This document shows, in pieces, positions 22,666-32,988 of a DNA stretch of 64,000 bases (position 1 is its first letter; each line of letters opens with the position of its first letter). Under the pieces are notes generated by a model, which was not told where the DNA came from, made no database searches, and saw only the letters and a list, made by a program, of their open reading frames with translations. A program made the position numbers and the translations under genes. This DNA is from Leptidea sinapis (Eukaryota; Arthropoda; Insecta; Lepidoptera; Pieridae): assembly GCF_905404315.1 (NCBI RefSeq), contig NC_066301.1:6262001-6326000 (forward strand), read 5' to 3'.

Positions 22666-23289
22666 GCTGATTTTCAGACCTACCCGATATGTACACTAAT
22701 TTTGAAACAAATCGGTAAAGCCGTTTTGGAGTTCGGTGACAAAGACCGGGACACGAGAATTTTATATATTACATAAATGCTTGATAGTTATTAACATTTA
22801 AGCAATACATAACTGCTATATTATTTCAATATAAATGCATGTTTTGTATTAGGTGGCCTAAATTTTTAATAGAATTTTTCGTTAGTTATTGTTAGAAAAC
22901 AATCTGTGTAAGCATTGATTATTATGTGAGGTCGTTATTCGAGTGATTTGCGTAGCTTTCAGGTGTGCAGCATGAACAACGAAGTCAGGTGTTAGTAATC
23001 GAGGAGATATCCTTTGTACGTGAGGTGACTGAAGATTACGATAATGCGTGAAATATTCTAAAAAATATTGTGATATTCACTTCGTCTGTGAATTAATTGG
23101 CAATTTGATTATAATATTTAAATATTAGAAACAGTTTGGTTCAATTAACATCACACGGCATTATAGACAATAATTTATAATGATATTAGGACGTATTTTA
23201 TTTTCAAAATTAACTTCACAGCCCAAGTAAACTCAAAGTCAAATAAACTTAATCGAATAGTCTTTAACTAAGCGCCTTTGAATCTTCAT
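22666..23289. other. unassigned AT-rich sequence
   Basis: No supported feature. Confidence 0.4.
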
Positions 23290-23336
23290 TTTTTATGGAC
23301 GATCAGCTGTTGGTTGTTGATACGCCCTGCCCATTA
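23290..23336 (-). repeat. R320 fragment
   Basis: Only 'gatcagctgttggttgttga' to 'acgccctgcccattacaat', the part near the 3' end. Confidence 0.65.
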
Positions 23337-23439
23337 CAATTACACATTGATTTATCTATTATTAGTATAGAAAGAAGTACCTACTACTACTGAACCACCT
23401 GATATTGAATTTTACAACATAAATGCTATTATATTGTGG

Positions 23440-23712
23440 TGAAATTCAATATTCATGTATTGCACTATCGTACACAAAAATTACAATTTATATGACATAT
23501 GAAATTAACACTTTAGAACTATTACAATCCTTTTACATTAAAAAGTTTATCTCTCAGAAAAATCAACTTTCATCCATAATTTTAACGACTGTCTTACCAA
23601 TTTTCGATCAGGCCACGTGTCCTGTCGCGAGTTACATCTTATACCCATCCCAAGGAAAGTTCTCAACGCCGCTAAAGAAGTTTTCACTTCATAAATATAT
23701 TTTATTTTTTAA
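23440..23712 (+). repeat. RepX copy 2
   Basis: The longest of the three copies, from 'aatattcatgtattgcacta' to 'cgccgctaaagaagttttca'. The 97-codon frame at 23423-23716 follows the repeat and is probably not a gene. Neither TIRs nor an A-tail is evident. Confidence 0.7.
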
Positions 23713-24025
23713 TTAACAGTGCTTACATCCAGTCTTATTAATCTAAATAACTAATGCAGGACAAGATATTTTTCAAAATACTCGTGAGTCCATTTATCTC
23801 ATTCAAATGAAACATTCATTCGATAAAAGGTTCCAGACGAGTGATTACCTGAGAGATGTATTACGTTGTTACGTATTGGATGTTTCCACCACTCATATCT
23901 TCAGGGTACTATTAGCAGGGGATGTCACCCAACTGCCGTAATTTTATTAGAAAACCTTTTTGTCGAAGGATCGCATATTTCATTGTTATTAGGTACTCTT
24001 ATCTGAAAGTACCCCTTAGATTCTT
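23713..24025. other. unassigned sequence
   Basis: No supported feature. Confidence 0.4.
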
Positions 24026-24229
24026 ATGATTGTTTTTTTTTCTTATAATATTCCCTTCCCCGTTCCTACAAACTATACCCTAGATGGAATCGGTAACTTT
24101 CTAAACTTTGTGAAAAATGTACTAAAGAAAAATAATGACGTTAATTTTAACTCGATACATGCATGTGAGCCTGAGTTTAGTGTACATATTAGTGGTACCT
24201 TCACTTCCAAGACATTCCCAATGAATTAA
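24026..24229 (+). CDS. unrecognised coding-like frame, possible exon
   Basis: A 67-codon frame. Its second half, after a pyrimidine-rich stretch ending 'ccctag' at 24084, has a mixed, protein-like composition (LDGIGNFLNFVKNV, then 'SIHACEPEFSVHISGTF') rather than AT-driven residues. I recognise no family. The pyrimidine tract and AG could be a splice acceptor. It could equally be chance. Confidence 0.22.
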   Translation: MIVFFSYNIPFPVPTNYTLDGIGNFLNFVKNVLKKNNDVNFNSIHACEPEFSVHISGTFTSKTFPMN

Positions 24230-25114
24230 TTGAATATTATATTTTTCTATTAATTAAAGAACATGCATGTATTAGATTACTAATCTTTCATGTTATTAAT
24301 TAATAATCTTAAAGAAGTAAATAACAGTGAATAAAACCTAATATAGGTAAATCAAAGTTAAAAGAGTCATGTTTTGACATCTTGAAACTAATAAGTAGCT
24401 TATTTGTATTTTAAAGCAAGCCTTGTTCCTGATTGGCTGTTCGAGCTAGGATTGCCAACCTAACTCTATTAAGGTTTCGGTGGGTGCAGCATGGCTAACG
24501 ATATTTTAGATTAGTAACATTTGGCTGGTAGCTGCTGCACCGAAAGGACACGTGAGAGTTAAGTACTTAACTGCTATATTAATTATTCGTTATTTTCTGT
24601 TTAGATATTATCATCTCTTTAAATATCAATTAATTATTATTTTAAAATAAGCACAATTTATAAAAGATTCCTCTAATTGTTGGATGTATGTTGTACACAG
24701 AAAATGAGTTCCGTGATTGATAAATTACTGTATAATATTATGTTGTTATATGACTTAAAACATGGGCTTAGTGTTTCCTATCAGTTCTTCTCCCCATGTC
24801 AAATATCTTTTACGAACTGATGTAGCTTCATGACGTAATAATAATATTTCTAAAATGATGGTGGTTTACTTAAATATCAAGGTTATAATTATCACTATCA
24901 TTTGATTATTTTCATATTCGATTTACTTGTAATTTCTATACTCTATACTCTATTTTTAGTATCTCTTCTAACACAAGCGTGCATAAATTTAATTTTTGTT
25001 TGCATAATTCAATAATTATAATTACTAATAATTAATCAATTATCATTAGAACAAAATGATATTAATTTAAGACCATAAATAAATATCATAAAATTTATAG
25101 CAACAATATATATT
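24230..25114. other. AT-rich stretch with one foldback
   Basis: An imperfect foldback lies at 24475-24545: TTTC plus GGTGCAGCA (24483-24491) pairs with TGCTGCACC (24533-24541) plus GAAA. Otherwise nothing is recognised upstream of the Cys-rich frame. Confidence 0.5.
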
Positions 25115-25618
25115 ATGTCGAGTGCAGATAAAGATTCATCCATGGCGCCAAGCATACATCCACCTTGCACTCCTTCGGCATCGTGTACGCCCATAAGATG
25201 CCACCCAACTCCACCTCTATGTCAAAACCCCGAGAAATGTCTCAAGAGAACTAAATCAAAAGGAGCAAAGCCGTCTATAATTGACACCCGTTCGAAAGCA
25301 TCATGCGGTAGCTGTGGAAAATTCAAGGGTGCTTCGAATCCAAGGAATGTTAAAAAAGTACAGAGCTATCTAAAAGACAAATCAAAACAAGCCAGGTTGA
25401 GAAAAAAAGACAGTGAAACTGGTAGTCGTTCATACGTTTGTTATGCCAAAAAAAGGGGACACCTAGAAAAGAGAACGACTGTTGTACTGGAAGAGGCCAT
25501 AGAGGGCGGCTCATTAAGAAAAACAAATGTTGCACTATTATATAGATCTTCATTACGATGTTTTGAGAATGGGTTGACCAAAAAAATATTTAAAACCTTT
25601 TTTTTATGTTGGACTTAA
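25115..25618 (+). CDS. unrecognised basic, Cys-rich protein, probably frameshifted
   Basis: The open frame encodes 167 residues. The ATG has A at -3. Residues 1-45 are Ser/Pro/Cys-rich with spaced cysteines (18, 24, 29, 36, 42). Residues 46-110 are strongly basic with a CGSCGKF pair (Cys64, Cys67) and a Lys/Arg-rich stretch; Cys109 follows. No signal peptide, membrane segment or known domain is visible. Codon use and base composition stand out from the AT-rich flanks and from all repeats here. At 25448-25458 there is a run of seven A and four G. After it the present frame turns acidic then hydrophobic, whereas the third frame stays basic and Cys-rich (KENDCCTGRGHRG, KKNKCC) to a TAG at 25543-25545. 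A one-base loss in the run would explain this and give about 143 residues originally. It may be a decayed gene, an assembly error or one exon. I do not know the function. Small basic Cys-rich proteins include sperm chromatin proteins, but I cannot support that assignment. Confidence 0.5.
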   Translation: MSSADKDSSMAPSIHPPCTPSASCTPIRCHPTPPLCQNPEKCLKRTKSKGAKPSIIDTRSKASCGSCGKFKGASNPRNVKKVQSYLKDKSKQARLRKKDSETGSRSYVCYAKKRGHLEKRTTVVLEEAIEGGSLRKTNVALLYRSSLRCFENGLTKKIFKTFFLCWT

Positions 25619-26076
25619 AAAAGGTAATAATAATTGTAGATAACTAATTATACTTACCTATGATTAAACATATTTTTGTTTGTTATTAGATCTTAATTAT
25701 TTTGTAACAAGAAATCATTGTACCGTACCTTCACAAAATATTATTGAGTGTTTTACAAAGAATGTTTTAAAAAATTTGTGGATTAAAATATCATGGCATT
25801 TTTCAACCTTATCATGTTTTTTTATTGCGCAATTTTAAATATACTGAATGATTGTCCGCTTACACAAATCTCTTGAAGAACAATTAAAGTGAAGTGTTTA
25901 ATCGTACAAGCTCACACGAATAAAAAATAACTCTATGCGTGAGTTTTTAACAACACACAATTACTGATTGCATTGTAGGTATAATACAATGAAGTAACTG
26001 ACTTCTATTATTCGCTGAATTATTAATTTTAGGTGACGCAAAGCACTTTCCCTTTCTATGAGTAATAGTAATCTTG
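25619..26076. other. AT-rich sequence downstream of the Cys-rich frame
   Basis: I see no AATAAA close to either stop codon and no repeat that I can name. Confidence 0.4.
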
Positions 26077-26180
26077 CCAGCAACGCTCCTGTGATTCCTC
26101 TGTGTAGCAAGAGAGTGTGAATGGCAGTGATCACTTAACAGCAGGTGAACGTTGGTTCATTTTCCTCGTCTTCTATTTAA
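26077..26180 (+). pseudogene. LINE-J 3' tail fragment
   Basis: 'gcaacgctcctgtgattcctc' through 'gatcacttaacagcaggtga', the end of the ORF2 and the start of the 3' UTR, with a changed tail. Confidence 0.7.
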
Positions 26181-26228
26181 ACGTGAAAAATATTAATAGC
26201 GTAAGCTTAAAAACCAGTCAAACACCTC

Positions 26229-26547
26229 TTATTTTTTTTTATAGCAATAAGGGACGAGACGAGCAGGACGTTCAGCTGATGGTAATTGATACGCTCTGCC
26301 CATTAGAATGCAGTGCCGCTTAGGATTCTTGAAAAACCCATAAATTCTGAGCAGCACTACAATTGCGCTCGTCACCTTAAGACATAAGATGTAAAGTCTC
26401 ATTTGCCCAGTAATTTCACTAACTACGGTGCCCTTCAGACCGAAACACAATAATGCTTACTCATTACTGCTTCCAGGAAGAAACAGGCGCCGCTGTGGTA
26501 TCCATTACCCATAGCCGGCATCCTGTGTAAAAGAGCTTCCCACTGGT
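26229..26547 (-). repeat. R320 repeat copy, frame open
   Basis: Full length from its A-tail (T-run at 26229) to 'gagcttcccactggt'. The sense frame (73 codons ending near the tail) is still open and contains 'EITGQMRLYILCLKVTSAI' and 'SAERPARLVP', shared with other copies. Confidence 0.9.
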
Positions 26548-26564
26548 CACCCTCTTCATATCAG

Positions 26565-26990
26565 TTTTTTTATGGAAAAGAAGCACAAATGAGCGTACGG
26601 TCACATGGTGTTAAGTGATCACCGTCGCCCACGTTCCCTTGGAGCACCAGAGGAATCACAGGAGCGTTACCGGACTTTAAGGAAGATGTACGCGGTTTTT
26701 TGAAGGTACCCATGTCGTATCGACATGGAAACACCGCACAAGAAAGCTCTTTACACAGCTTTGTAGTACGTGGAAGAAAGCTCCTTGAAAACAGCACTGT
26801 GGAGGACCGCCACACATCCAGATGGTGGGGATGATATCCTAATATGTGTCGCGTTGTGGGAAGGTGGAATTCAGTGGCAGGAATCAGGTTAAACAGCTCT
26901 TCGGAACATTTCCCGTGATAAATGCGATAGAAGACACAATGAAGCGACATCTTTACGCAACGCCAAGTGATCCAGCCGTTCACAAAGAGT
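26565..26990 (-). pseudogene. LINE-J 3' end
   Basis: The minus strand runs from 'WITWRCVKMSLHCVFYRIYHG' (one frameshift relative to 'HLALRR') through the C-terminal domain to a 3' UTR and an A-tail. The tail (T-run from 26565) nearly abuts the preceding R320 copy. Confidence 0.88.
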
Positions 26991-27298
26991 ATATTGTGTG
27001 AAGCTTAGCTTTCTAAAATCATCAATAACAAATTAACACTTATATTGATACGAATAATAAAATAAGAGGTAGCGTTATTATCACAGCACACTTTCAATTT
27101 GCCTTGAGGTTGCCTAAAGAAACATTCAATGCTGTACGTATGAATTTTAAACGAAGTTAATTTCAATAACAAACACTTTCAGCGCAGCCTCGTACAGGGG
27201 CTTGGTTCACAATGAATATTAAAGCTTGGCACGATCAACTCTATAATTTTGCTATAGTATTCATTGGTATTGGTTTTTGTAAATAAGTGTACACTTAA
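26991..27298. other. unassigned sequence
   Basis: No supported feature. Confidence 0.4.
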
Positions 27299-27612
27299 TT
27301 TTTTTTTTATAACAATAAGGGATGAGACGAGCAGGACGTTCATCTGATGGATGTTGATACGCCCTGCCAATTACAATGTAGTACCGCTCAGTATTGTTGA
27401 AAATTCCAAAAATTCTGATCGGTACCACAATTGCGCTCGTCTCCTTGAGACATAAGATGTTAAGTCTCATTTGCCTAGTTATTTCACTAGCTTCGGCGCC
27501 CTTCAAACCGAAACAGAATAATATTTCCACATTACTGCTTCACGGCGAAATAGGCGCCGTTGTGGTACCCATAATCTAGCCGATATCCTGTGCAAAGGAG
27601 CCTCTCACTGGT
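27299..27612 (-). repeat. R320 repeat copy, frame open
   Basis: Full length with A-tail. The sense frame contains 'GLKGAEASEITRQMRLNIL' and 'SDERPARLIPY', again open to the tail. Confidence 0.9.
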
Positions 27613-28689
27613 CTCTAAAAACAATATCTCTATAATCATATAAGAACTCTATTGGAACACAATCTTTACGCATTATCCTTTACTCATAATAAAGTCTTAT
27701 AAATTAACTTGAGAATTGCTTTGTTATTTTATCTGCCATCAGCTCGGAGATTGTGTTCTAATACTCATTTTGTACATATTATTTTGATAGCTAATTACAT
27801 TAAGGAAGTGAGGTCAATCGATGCTCTGCGAGACATTATTAACGTTTATATTATTGTACGTTTGTAGAAGTATAATGAAAAACTCTTTATCTTTGTATTC
27901 CAGTGTTCTAAAATTAAGGTAGCACATACAAATAATAGTATTTTATTAATATTAAGGGTATTAGGTTTGCAAAAGAGGGGGTATTAAATAAAAACTTTAT
28001 CAAGTAATTTTTACTTTTTAGTTTTTGATGTCGGTTTTTTAAACGTTGTTTTTTACTTTTTAGAATCTTTAATATGTTGTTCGATAAACTACAGTAGGAT
28101 TCTTCTAGATTACATCTGGTAAATTATCACATTTTGTTGCTTTTTAATGTTATTTATTAAATAGGCATTTTATTTAAAAATATATGCCGAAGAAAGGTGC
28201 CGCGCGTCTTAAATAATGTAGTTGCCAAGAAACGGGAACGGAAAAGGGGAATCGACTCCGATGAAATGCTGTTCGAAACTCTATTTCACGTTCTTGTGAG
28301 ACAGAGAAATATCGTGAAGGACGTTTGTCGGCTGTGAATAACAGGTAGCCTCATATAAGGACTGAATGAAAACTCCTAAAAAAGCTATACAAACTGAAAC
28401 GTTACTATTAAAAAAATTCATAAAAAATTTTCATTAAATGAGAATTAGTGGGTAATATTTTTGCGGGACCAAATGGCAACTATTCCGCATCAAACCAAAA
28501 CAGATTCACGTAAATCGGATCATAAATCTCAACGAAATCGGTGTAGATTATGAAAAAATTCGGGTTGCACTCTGAGAGTTGTGGCAGAAGTGAATACTTG
28601 AACTTTAACATTGTGTATTTTTGAATATTTTGGAATGGTTAAGGAACAATTTTGCAGTTATTGATAAGTAAAAAAGTAGTAATATTTAT
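27613..28689. other. AT-rich stretch, no gene recognised
   Basis: A GC-richer patch at 28185-28340 begins 'atgccgaagaaaggtgccgc' but has stops in all frames within about 60 bp. Nothing else is seen. Confidence 0.4.
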
Positions 28690-28910
28690 GTGGTTAAATG
28701 CAATATTAATTTATTGCACTATTGCACACAATAATTACAATTAATATTACATAAAATATTTAACACTTCAGAACTATTACAATTATTTTACATTTAAAAG
28801 TTTATCTCTCAGAAGAATCAACTTTCACACATAATTTCACCGATTATCCCAATAAAAGTGCTCAACGCCGCTAAAGAGCTTTTCACTTCAAAAATATACC
28901 AGTCGAATTG
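28690..28910 (+). repeat. RepX copy 3
   Basis: Starts 'gtggttaaatgcaatattaa' and ends 'cgctaaagagcttttcact'. A central segment is deleted relative to the copy at 23440. Confidence 0.7.
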
Positions 28911-29436
28911 AGAACCTTTTTGAAGTCGATTAAAAATAATGCATTAGTAACTCAAATATTTGAATTGTTACTAAAAATAATTCAGGACCGTTGTGTTTAT
29001 AAACTAACAAATGCATAAACAACTATGTCTTACTAATAATTGAGAGTGCTTGAGTTTGTTGTGGCGTAGTTGAAAACACGTATGGCACGGGCTCTAAAGC
29101 GGATCTAAAACTCAACAGGTTTTCTGCGTAATCCGCCTTTAGCTTGTATGTTAAGTAATTAATGTTTGCACCACCACATATTACCCTCCATATTGACATC
29201 GAGTTAAATCAATTTCATGGAGTCAAACGACGTCTTACGACGACAACACGAAAGGAGTGGCTCGACAGATTAGTAACATAAAAGCTTTTTTACAAAGGTA
29301 GGTGAATCTTATAAATGAATAATAAAACAAGAAAAGAGGGATATTCATAAACTTATGAATATAAAAGCCCTTATGGTAACTTTTATAAGTTTTTCGTCTC
29401 GCATATTATCTATTGTAATACCTTAGGAGGTAGGTT
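28911..29436. other. unassigned AT-rich sequence
   Basis: No supported feature. Confidence 0.4.
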
Positions 29437-29733
29437 TTGGGAAGGTTAACTAACGGTAATCTTGCCAAGTTTGCAGTGCCCCAGGGCACTAGATTTTTCA
29501 GTTACAGCAAAGCCGAATGTGCCGTACGGCACCCTACTGCCTCACCAATTTCTGACCCTTATTTAGCTTATAAGATAGTGTACATTTTACATGGTCTTAT
29601 AGCTTGTTTCAATGGCTTTTCATTCATTTACACCTTACAATACGCATTGCCAGAATGCTGCGCGAGCGCCAAAATCACGCCGGTCTACACCTTACCGCGC
29701 GCGGATCAGAGAGCGCCAAGTTCCTTAGGTTAA
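29437..29733 (+). other. GC-richer block with 98-codon frame, unrecognised
   Basis: Composition is less AT-rich than the flanks. Opposed and overlapping frames exist and no domain is visible. It could be a fragment of an unnamed repeat. I do not call a gene. Confidence 0.25.
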
Positions 29734-30077
29734 ATTTGAATTGTAATAACTATATAACACTACGTAAAAAATGGTGTATGTTCCAGCTGTATATACCAAT
29801 ATAAAAATACATAAATCAAGTCATTAGAGGAAAACGTTGCGTTACATCTCTTTCCTCTGCAAGATTTTTGTAAAAAATTTTTTGGGAAATCATATTAAAA
29901 AGTTCTCAATGGGAACCAACTCACACTTATTATAATGTAAGTTGTAATTTCACATCACCACAAGCTTAATGCACACTTATAAACTTATAGTTATATTTAA
30001 TAATATATATTTGGTAGTTTCCTGCTATTTATGTCCATAATGTGCGCTTGATGCAAGCTCAAAATTTTGAGAATCTG
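29734..30077. other. unassigned AT-rich sequence
   Basis: No supported feature. Confidence 0.4.
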
Positions 30078-30126
30078 TACCCATAATTTAGCCGGTATTC
30101 TATGCAAAGAAGCTTCGCACTGGTAA
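30078..30126 (-). repeat. R320 5'-end fragment
   Basis: 'acccataatttagccggtat' to 'gcttcgcactggt', ending at the same 5' boundary (CACTGGT) as full-length copies. Confidence 0.75.
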
Positions 30127-30664
30127 ATAATTAATACATATTTTATTCTCAAACGAATCCTCGCTTTATTTGATATCATTATCATTATTTTCATTATCAG
30201 AAATAATTTTACACAATATTTCACAAGTTGAATATAAAATTGGTGAAGTTGAGAGTTCAGAATTAAAACACAAAATTTGTCTACTTAATAATTTAAGGTC
30301 TCTAACATAAGCAGAGCACAATATTTCTGAAAGTCATACATTACGCTAAATGACTCATATTTAGCTTCAGCTATCTGACAAACGAAAGGGTTCTCGTCCC
30401 ATTTTGTAATTAATTAATTCCCGCCTCTGTCGGGTCAAGGTTAATTTTGCGAGTCGTATTATTATGATAACACCTAAAATATTTCTTATCGTCTGTATCA
30501 CAGGCTTTCTTTAGCCTTAAGAATCATACTAAAATGAGAATTTCTTTTACGTTCTGCAGTACATCATACTAATAAATAAGCTGGGTTTTTATTAACACAT
30601 CTCATATCCATTTGACAAAATGTTTTCAGATTTAGGCATTTAATCAAAGTAAGTAGTTAAGTAA
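30127..30664. other. unassigned AT-rich sequence
   Basis: No supported feature. Confidence 0.4.
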
Positions 30665-30893
30665 GGCTCCTTTGCACAGGAAGCCGGCTAGATTATGGCT
30701 AACACAACGGCGCCTATTACTGCCGCGAAGTAGTAATGTGTAAACATTAACTGTGTTTCGGTCTGAAGGGCGCCGTAGCTAGTGAAATTACTGGGCAAAT
30801 GAGGCTTAACATCTTATGTCTCAAGGTGACGAGCACAATTGTAGTGCTGCTCAGAATTTTTGGGCTTTTCAAGAATCCTGAACGGGACTGCAC
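30665..30893 (+). repeat. R320 repeat copy, left arm of inverted pair
   Basis: From 'ggctcctttgcacaggaagc' to 'cctgaacgggactgcactc'. The last third and the tail are missing. Confidence 0.88.
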
Positions 30894-30926
30894 TCACGCG
30901 AAGGTGGAATTAGAATTTATATTTAT

Positions 30927-31154
30927 TTATTTTTATTTTTATGAAAATTCGGGACGAGACGAGCAAGACGTTCACCTAATGGTGATTGATATGCCCTGCC
31001 CATTACAATGCACTGCCACATAGGATTCTTGAAAAGCCTTAAAATTCTGAGCGGCATTACAATTGCGCTCGTCACCTTGAGACATAAGATGTTAAGTCAC
31101 ATTTGCCCAGTAGTTTCACTAGCTGCGGCGCCCTTCAGACCGAAACACAGTAAA
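30927..31154 (-). repeat. R320 repeat copy, right arm of inverted pair
   Basis: From its A-tail (T-rich at 30927) to 'cttcagaccgaaacacagta'. The 5' quarter is missing. About 130 bp is inverted relative to the preceding copy with a spacer of roughly 140 bp. Confidence 0.88.
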
Positions 31155-31817
31155 GTAAATGATTAAATTAGAAATAAGAATAATTTGTTATAGTATTTGT
31201 AAAGTTTATGGATATTATTATAATTTTATTTATATTGGTTACGAGTGAGCCGTCTCGGCTTCGCAAGAACAGTAGGACATGTGTGACGCGTTAGCCTGTT
31301 CCAATAGAGCATATTTTTTGTTATTTATGGAATTATGCAGCATTCTCTATAAAAGTTGCCAGTTCGATTTTCTCCAACATCTGTAACAATCATTGCCATA
31401 TTTCAAAGAGTTGCACACAAAACCTTAACATTATATTAAACTGTCTTAAAGTAAAAACCGCATTAAAGTCAGTTGAATAGTTTTTGTCATTATCGCCAAT
31501 AGACAGACAGACGCGACGTTGTTTTATAATATAGTGAAGTGATAGTGATTTTGATTTGCTAAAATTTTGGAGCTGCTTTTTGGTCCTGCTCAGTAATTCT
31601 AGTACCCTTAGTCCACGATTTTCGATGCAATTATAAAAATTGTGTTATGCCCGGAACAATATATTTAACAATTTTTTTTTGGAAAACTGGAAATGATTTT
31701 ATTACTGAAAAAACTTATTTTCCTAAATTAGCTGAATGTGAAGTCGTATTGAAGTGATGAAGGAAGAATCTGCTGTAATTACATTATTCGCAATATTCTC
31801 ATAAACGAAGAAAACGA
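31155..31817. other. unassigned sequence upstream of a transposase remnant
   Basis: It may contain decayed transposase sequence near 31740-31817, but I cannot align it with confidence. Confidence 0.4.
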
Positions 31818-32108
31818 AGCAAGTATACGTTTAAAATCCCTGGAAGAGTGATAAGTCGCCGAGGAGACACCAACTGGCCACCAAGGAGCCCTGATTACAC
31901 GCCTGCTGATTTTTTGCTATGGGGCTACCTAAAAAGTAAAGTTTACAATCTATTGCCACCCAACCTGAATGTTTTGAAGCAAAGAATCACTGAAAAAATC
32001 AACTTTATTCCAAGAGCGACGCTCCAGCGAGTGATTCAAAGTTTTAGCTCCAGGCTATATGATTGTGTACAAGTGAATGGCGCATTTGCAAATGGTTGTT
32101 TTTCATAA
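31818..32108 (+). pseudogene. Tc1/mariner-superfamily transposase, C-terminal fragment
   Basis: The frame is open from about 31818 and reads KIPGRVISRRGDTNWPPRS and then SPDYTPADFLLWGYLKSKVY. This is the third catalytic block of the IS630-Tc1-mariner DDE/D nuclease, with the last acidic residue in the 'TPAD' word. About 60 residues of a helical C-terminus follow to a natural stop at 32108. The first two catalytic residues and the DNA-binding domain are missing, so the protein cannot be active. The TIR is not seen. Confidence 0.8.
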
Positions 32109-32564
32109 ATAAACTTCAAGAAGTACTATTTAAGATACCCTATATTTTCAGATCAATGCTTCAATTTTTCTTTTATTTATATTTATTGTTTTTAAATAAT
32201 CAAATAGGTACACACGTTAACATTGCTAAATTAAAAACTGACTTGTAAATTGCATCAATTACTGGAGACTGGTAACAGAATCTAACATTTCTCAGACAGA
32301 CGTTGAATAAATAAATAGCAAGCATTCAGAAGCCAGACTAAATAAGCTAAAGAATTACGCATTTGCAACGTTTTAATTCTGAAAGCATTCACAGACAGAC
32401 AAGATAAACAAAAACTACGTGCTATATTGAATCAATTCAAACAAACTTGCAATGCAAATACAGACGCGGCCTTTCAAGTGTTTGAGAATGTTTTGATTGC
32501 ATAGCAATTTTATATTCAGAAGTTCTTAATTCAAATGATTTAAGAGTCGAAAATTGTTAGTGTT
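32109..32564. other. unassigned AT-rich sequence
   Basis: No supported feature. Confidence 0.4.
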
Positions 32565-32759
32565 AATTTGGAGTGCAAAGCCAAATCGACTTCGAAGAAA
32601 TTGGGCGTCATAAATAGAGCACGGCAATACTTCGAGCCGGCCCACATTCTAGCGCTCTACAAAGCGCAAGTCCGGCCAGATATGGAGTATTGCCTCGACT
32701 GTGGGGGAGCCAGTACTCTGTGAATAGCTGGATCATTTGGCGTTGCGTAGAGACGTCGT
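32565..32759 (+). pseudogene. LINE-J fragment, post-RT region
   Basis: Matches 35205-35460: 'INRARQYFEPAHILALYKAQ' and 'MEYCLDCG', then 'WIIWRCVETS'. About 75 bp is deleted before the last block. It stops at the point where the next LINE-J copy begins with 5' sequence. Confidence 0.85.
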
Positions 32760-32988
32760 TTAATAGTAGGGTACCGGCTCTACCAGAGTCGGAGAAACCC
32801 TCTTCGAGCACTCTAGCTCGGGCTGCCCTTCGCATCTGGGGAGGGCACAGAACCACGCATGACCAAGGACAAACGAGGCAGTAACACCACGGTACCCCGC
32901 TCCACACTCAACGTGGACTTTTGCAATATCAGAGAATTCACTCCAATTTAAACGCGTCCACCACCACCTAGAGACGGCGCAGCCGGCC

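Noticed and set aside
29437..29733. 98-codon frame in a GC-richer block
   Set aside because: No domain, overlapping alternative frame, no start context; kept only as an unassigned block.
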